Assembly: GCA_036346405.1 (NCBI GenBank)
Contig: CM070566.1
Coordinates: 16,673,533 to 16,737,532 of the forward strand
Length of the DNA: 64,000 nucleotides
Reading direction: 5' to 3'
Source of the DNA: Phyllostachys edulis
Lineage: Eukaryota > Streptophyta > Magnoliopsida > Poales > Poaceae
Positions 58,948 to 64,000 of this stretch are shown one piece after another (position 1 is the first letter of the stretch; each line of letters starts with the position of its first letter). Position numbers and translations under genes: made by a program. The notes under the pieces are model-generated. The model worked only from the letters and a program-made list of their open reading frames with translations. It made no database searches and was not told the DNA's origin.

Positions 58948-61900
58948 TTAACAAAGAGTTGGTGAAGGTTCTCCCCCTGAATTCTGCACTTCTCTAAGTC
59001 TCAACATTCCAATTCCACGTATGCATCTTTCAAAACTAGATGCTGGGAGTGACTTAGTGAATACATCTGCTAGATTTTCACATGACTTAGTATGCAGTAC
59101 TTTAATTTCGTCCATCTTTTGCAATTCATGAGCATAGAAGAACTTGGGGTTGATATGCTTAGTTAGGGGACTCTTCACATAACCCATCTGCACTTGTGCA
59201 ACACAAGCTGCATTATCTTTATAGATAATAGTGGGGGTTTGCGCGGTATTCAATCCACACGACTGCTGGATGTGGTGAATCATCTGCCGAAGCGAAGAAC
59301 ATTCTCGTCTTGGCCTCAAATGCAGGCTATAATTTCTGAGTGGTTCGTCGAAGTCGATACAAGACTTTGCTTAGACTATTTTCATGAAATTGCAGTTCCA
59401 CCACACAGGAATACATAGCCTGTTTGCGACTTAGCTGTATGCGGGTCTGACAGGTACCCGACATCTACATAACCAGTAATAGTTAGGTCTTGGTTCTTTC
59501 TGTAGAATAGTCCAAGATCCTTACTTCCTTGGAGGTATCGGAAGACGTCCTTTATTCCCTGCCAATGCCTTTTGGTAGGTTCCGCACTATACCTTGCTAA
59601 AAGGTTCACTACAAATACAATGTCCGGTCTAGTACAGTTTGCTAAATACATGAGTGCTCCAACTGCGCTCAAGTATGGGAATTCCGGTCCCAGGACTTCC
59701 TCCCCCTCTTCTTTAGGTCTGAACGGTCCTTGCCTTCTTTGCAAGGATCTCCCACCATTGGCACTTTCGAAGGGTATGCCTTTTCAAACCGAACCTTTCT
59801 AACACTTTACGAGTGTAGGTTGATTGATGTACTAAAATCCCTTCAGAGTATGCTCAAGTCGCAAGCCTAGGCAATATTTGGTTTTACCCAAATCTTTCAT
59901 TTCGAACTCTGATTCTAGGTCAGAACTTGCTTTCTTAATATCTTCCAGGGTTCCGATGATATTCAGATCATCTACATACACTGAGATTATACAAAATTCA
60001 TCCTGGGATCTTCGTATAAATACACAGGGAAAATCTTCATTGTTCGTGTATCCTTTCTTGCAGAGAAAGTCACTTAAGTGATTATACCACATCCTGCCTG
60101 ATTGCTTGATCCATACAAGGTGACTTCGAAGTTGCACAATCGCATGTACAGGTTTCTATTTGCTCTGTCTTGGTTTGGGACAGGATACCTTTGGGTACCT
60201 TCATGTAAATGTCCTAATCCAAGTTTCCATAAAGGTATGCGCTACCACATCCATCAATTTCATTTCCAAATTCAGGTTTATCGCCATTGAGATTAAATAT
60301 CTAAAGGTAGTTCCGCCCATGACCGAATAGGTTTCTTCATAATCGACTCGGTCGTTGGGTGAAACCTTGTGCAACAAGCCTTGCTTTATGTCTTACAACT
60401 TCATTGTTTTCATTTCTCTTCGAACAAATACCCATTTATGCCTCTACGGGTGCACATGGGGAGGTGTGCGGCTTCTGTGCCTAAATACCTCTCTTTTATT
60501 CAAAGATATTAATTTCGCTTCTATTGCCTCCTTCCAATCTTTCCAATCGATCTTTTCTTACATTCAATGACGCGATGGAGTGCTCGATCAAGATCGATGA
60601 TTGTGGCAATTTTCTTTGCAAAATAAATATCGACATTGGCTGTTGTTCTATTCATAGATTCTCCCGTAGTCATATAATTTATAGCTATTTCTTCATAGGG
60701 CGGTTCTGCTAATGCTTATACTCGCTCACCGTTGCTTCCAATTCCAGGGGCAAGTTCCTTTAGTTTTTCAGCTCCGATGTGTGCGCACACATCCATGCTG
60801 ATGTCTCCCTCCGTGGGAATATTAAAATCCGGTATGCCTTTTACTGAAGGTTTCATACTGGTGCCAGGTCTCAACTGGCTCCCCTTCTTATTCTGGGGAA
60901 CTTCAGTGATCGACTGTGTCAAGTCCTTCTTATCCTTTTTCGCCAGCGCCCCTAAGCATTTGGGATTCGAGGGGTCGGAGTTCTCGTCCTTTTATTCTTA
61001 GGCCTTTGGACGGGATTAGGGATACCTTCAATTTTCTTTGGTATTTCGACCCTCTCCGGTGCATTGCGTGCAGGCACATGCGACTTAGTCACGCTCTTCA
61101 AATCACAAAAGTGGTCAGCGCTTGATTCGCTAAAGCTTACAAATCAGTTATCTTTTGGACTTTCTATTTGCTTCACTAGTCTTGTGGTCATGTGCATGGA
61201 TTCCGTGGCTTGCCACGTTATTTCCGACATTCTTCATCAAGGGTTGATTTCTCCCCTAATGATGGGAAACTATCCTCATCAAATATGCTATCAATGGCGG
61301 TTGTATGCAAATCTCCAGTCATAGGGTCCAAATACCTGATTATGGATGCTGTCTCATAACCAATGTATATCCCAGACTTTCGGAGAGGTCCCATTGCAGT
61401 TCGCTGCGGTGGTGGTATATGTACATAAACCTTGCAACCAAACCTTCGGAGATGAGAGATTTTTGGTGCTGACCCTTGCGCTAGTTGCATAGGTGAATGG
61501 ATGTTATATGCCGATGGTCTAAAATTGATGAGAGTTCTTTGCAGATCGTGTGTCCCCAACATGTAGTTGGTAATTTACAATTCGCAAAAGCGGTCGGGCA
61601 ATAAATTTAATTCTTTTAATTAATGCCTCTGCTAGTCCATTCTGGGTGTGGACATGTGGTACTGAATGCTCAACAGTAATTCCCATTGCCATGCAATAAT
61701 CATCAAATGCCTTTGAAGTAAATTCTCCGGCGTTGTCCATTCTGATGGACTTCACGTGATGATCAGGAAAATTATTCTTAATTTTAATTATCTACGAGAT
61801 CAGCTTTGCAAAAGCGTGGTTTCTCGTAGACAATAAGCATACATGCGACCATTTCGAGGAAGCATCGATGAGCACCATGAAGTACCTAAATGGCCCTAAC

Positions 61901-62580
61901 AAGGGCTGTATGGGACCGCAAATGTCTCCCTGGATACGGTCCAGGAAAGCAGGGATTTCATCCTTCACTTTCAGAGTAGAGGGTCGAGTAATTAATTTCC
62001 CAGTGGCACATGCGGGGCACACAAAATCTTCTTGATTTGGAAAATTCTTTACATTAACATTATGTCCCTGAGAATTGGTAATTATATTTCTCATCATTCT
62101 AAGACCGGGGTGGCCTAATCTATCATGCTAGAGACAGAAAAGTTCAGAGCTTGTAAAAGTGGTTCTCAGGACAGTATAGGCTGCAGGTGCCTTAATATTA
62201 GTGTAGTATAGCCCAGATTCATATGACGGAAGTCGTTCTAATGCCCTTTTTCCATGTTCTTCACGCTTTGTAATGAGCAGGTATTCCTTACCATTCTCTT
62301 CTTTAGTCTCTACATGGAGACCGTTACCGCGAATATCCTTAAAGCTTAAGAGAGTTCTAGTCGATTCTGGGTATAACAAGGCTTCTTCAATGACCAATGT
62401 TGTGCCCATCGGGAGTATAATTATGGTTCTTCCTGAGCCTATTATACATGTATCGCTTCCTGCGATTGTCGTAATACTGCCAGCATTCTTGCTGATTGAC
62501 TGGAAAAATTTCGTCTCTCTTAATATGGTATTCATTGTGCCGCTATCCGCTAAGCACACTTCCTCCATAGGGCACCACAC
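58948..62580 (-). pseudogene. Copia pol: protease, integrase, reverse transcriptase, RNase H
   Basis: The protease is at 62,580 (CLADSGTMNTIL). GAG-pre-integrase and integrase follow at 62,097-61,519: CPACATGKLI, DRIQGDICGPIQ, RMDNAGEFTSKAFDDY and a catalytic-Glu region TQNGLAEALIKRIK. Next is GCKVYVHIPPPQRTAMGP (61,562-61,218). The RT N-terminal half between about 60,700 and 60,140 is badly decayed. Then come VYVDDLNIIGTLEDIKKASS (60,137-59,832), RNase H LTITGYVDVGYLSDPHTAKS (59,744-59,382) and LADVFTKSLP (59,319-58,948). At least six frame breaks make it inactive. Confidence 0.87.
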
Positions 62581-62810
62581 GCGTTCTAATATATAAAGTA
62601 TTTATTAATATGGGGTAGAAAGCAATCCACTCATAAATAAAATACTCCAAACAGAACATAACTTGCTTTTATTAATACGGGAAAAGTCTTGCAGGACTCA
62701 TTATGAGAATGCAATTCTTTGCTCTCCTAGAGCTTACAACCATTATTCAATAATTCAAAGTTCTAACCAAAAACTGCAAATGACTATAAAATCTAAGTGC
62801 AATGCGTGCA
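62581..62810 (-). other. AT-rich spacer between gag and pol
   Basis: About 230 bp with stops in every frame and two TTAATAAA words on the minus strand separate the gag stop from the protease. It may be an intron or a polyadenylation region that lets gag be made from a shorter RNA, as known for some plant Copia elements (inference), or simply decay. Confidence 0.5.
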
Positions 62811-63875
62811 CTAGATCGAATCAGTGAAGTATGAACTAACTTCTGACTGAATCTGTTCTATGTCCATCTTTTCTTCTTCGGCAACTACAGCTGCTGCTGC
62901 TGCAATGTCCAAGGAGGGAGTGATGGGGGCTGCTTCTAGGTTGTCCACATCCATGGATGCAACCAATGAGTGTGGATCCTCCATGCCTGCAATGGCGAGG
63001 TGTACCTCATGCTGTGCTTTGCCCTTCTTCATAGCCTTGAAAGCATCAATCACGTGCTGTGGCTCACGGCAAACACGTGACCAATGCCCCCGAGTGCATT
63101 TGTAGCAATTTTGGTCCTGCTGACCATAGGGCTTCCCATCACGCTTCTTATTTCTGCCCTTCTTGGCTTGAGCCTTTTGCTTAATCTTGCGACCATCACC
63201 CTTCTTGCCTCTTTCTCTTGTGTGAGGCTTTTTCACTTTGTAGCTGCTAGCGTTGACTTCATAGCCAACTTTGCTACTAGGTGACTGTGAGATGTAGTTC
63301 TTCCTTAGAACATCATCTTGAGCTTCCACAACTTGCATAATGTTAATCAGTTCGGCATACTCCTTGTAGCCATCTTGACGGTAGTTGCGTGCGGATTGCA
63401 CCGCATTTGGGTGAAAGGTAGAGAGGGTTTTCTCAATCTTTTCCTCATCTGTGATTGCCTTACCACAGAGCTGAAGATTGGTACAAATTCTGTGCAAAGC
63501 AAAATTGTACTCCCCCACTGTTTTATAGTCTGCAAAACGTAGTCGGTTCCATTCTTGCTCTGCACGAGGAAGGATGGTGTACTTCAGCTTCTCGAACCGC
63601 TTCTTCAGGGCGGGCCATAAAGCTAGTGCGTTTTTCTCTACCATATACTCATTTTTGAGCATTAGACAGAGATGATGTCTGAGGAAATGAAGTGCTTGAT
63701 CATTCTCTTCAGCAGTTGGTATGACATCCTTCGAGGTGCCAAGTCCGATAGTAGCACGGAGCTTCTTGGCTCCAAGTACAATTTTGACATCTGATGACCA
63801 AGTCAAGTAATTCTGGCCATGCTGGGCCAGCTCTTCGAACTCCCGGTTCGTAATGCCAGTCATCTTCATATTCAT
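62811..63875 (-). CDS. Copia gag polyprotein, intact frame
   Basis: 354 codons, MNMKMTGITNREFEELAQHG to SSYFTDSI. Gag forms the virus-like particle in which reverse transcription takes place. A capsid (UBN2-like) region contains LMLKNEYMVEKNALALWPAL, RFADYKTVGEYNFALHRICT and TLSTFHPNAVQSARNYRQDG. A Lys/Arg-rich stretch (RGKKGDGRKIKQKAQAKKGR) precedes a zinc knuckle CYKCTRGHWSRVC. The knuckle has three residues, not the usual four, between the second Cys and the His. The frame is open throughout, unlike the pol of the same element. Protein expression is unknown. Confidence 0.82.
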   Translation of the reverse strand: MNMKMTGITNREFEELAQHGQNYLTWSSDVKIVLGAKKLRATIGLGTSKDVIPTAEENDQALHFLRHHLCLMLKNEYMVEKNALALWPALKKRFEKLKYTILPRAEQEWNRLRFADYKTVGEYNFALHRICTNLQLCGKAITDEEKIEKTLSTFHPNAVQSARNYRQDGYKEYAELINIMQVVEAQDDVLRKNYISQSPSSKVGYEVNASSYKVKKPHTRERGKKGDGRKIKQKAQAKKGRNKKRDGKPYGQQDQNCYKCTRGHWSRVCREPQHVIDAFKAMKKGKAQHEVHLAIAGMEDPHSLVASMDVDNLEAAPITPSLDIAAAAAVVAEEEKMDIEQIQSEVSSYFTDSI

Positions 63876-64000
63876 GCAAAAGGTGTATAAGATTACTGCT
63901 GGTAACTTGCATATAATGGTTGCAAAGGTTCTCGTAATATTCCCGTATTATTCTATGCATTTTTCATGATTTACTGCTATTTCCAAAGATTTAAAGCAAT
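63876..64000 (-). other. Copia 5' leader, cut by the window edge
   Basis: Non-coding DNA upstream of gag. The primer site and 5' LTR would lie beyond position 64,000. Confidence 0.6.

Larger units (their letters stand above)
58447..64000 (-). mobile_element. Copia retrotransposon, runs off the right edge
   Basis: The 3' LTR is 58,447-58,705. A purine tract (CCAAGGGGGAG on the minus strand) borders it at about 58,706-58,716. Gag and pol follow up to 63,875, and the leader continues to the window end. The 5' LTR lies outside. The left flank GCCTT (58,442-58,446) should recur after the missing 5' LTR. Gag is a single open frame, but pol is broken in several places. Confidence 0.9.

Overview
This window is nuclear DNA from a grass (Poaceae), most likely a rice relative (Oryza). 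Three things point there. It is dominated by plant transposable elements nested inside one another. Its gene remnants carry plant-type introns. Its two real host genes are a plant serpin and a CC-NB-ARC-LRR type resistance gene. From memory, rice chromosome 11 carries serpin and NLR clusters, so an origin there is plausible but unproven. I see no intact host gene in the window.

Left third (1-26,940). An En/Spm (CACTA) transposon body carries both of its genes in broken form (2,037-7,715) and a recognisable 3' end with CACTCGGCAAAG-type subterminal repeats, ending at 8,548. AT-rich, LTR-like DNA follows. Next is a 3.7-kb solo LTR (13,797-17,483) with a perfect 5-bp target duplication, set in DNA that ends in a Helitron-like 3' terminus at 21,656. 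After that come a Copia LTR-like stretch, two hAT-like MITEs, and a small deletion derivative of a Copia element on the minus strand (25,192-26,935) whose two LTRs both carry a Stowaway-type MITE.

Middle (27,063-37,466). A serpin gene on the plus strand has been broken into three pieces. Its single intron holds a LINE-derived element with an 18-bp target duplication, which in turn holds a Copia solo LTR (5-bp duplication CCAGA). Its second exon is split by a 566-bp Copia-type solo LTR (duplication GAAGC). That LTR is itself split by a 5.2-kb PIF/Harbinger element (duplication TAA), which carries a captured intron-exon fragment of cytosolic ribosomal protein S3. The serpin also has frameshifts and an in-frame stop, so it is a pseudogene.

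Right third (38,979-64,000), all on the minus strand. An NLR gene with NB-ARC, MHD and LRR regions is split by a 4.5-kb Copia element with 109/120-bp LTRs (duplication GTAGC). It is cut off at its 5' side by a long LINE. The LINE carries both ORFs, and its ORF1 stop overlaps the ORF2 start as ATGA. The LINE is interrupted by a chromodomain Gypsy element (50,419-56,163, duplication CTCCC) and by a Copia element that runs off the right edge of the window. The 5' end of the LINE, and the coiled-coil exon of the NLR if it survives, must lie beyond position 64,000.

The nesting gives a relative order of events: serpin, then LTR, then Harbinger; serpin intron, then LINE, then solo LTR; NLR, then LINE, then Gypsy and Copia. 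Boundaries supported by target duplications are firm. Family names rest on motif recognition without database searches.
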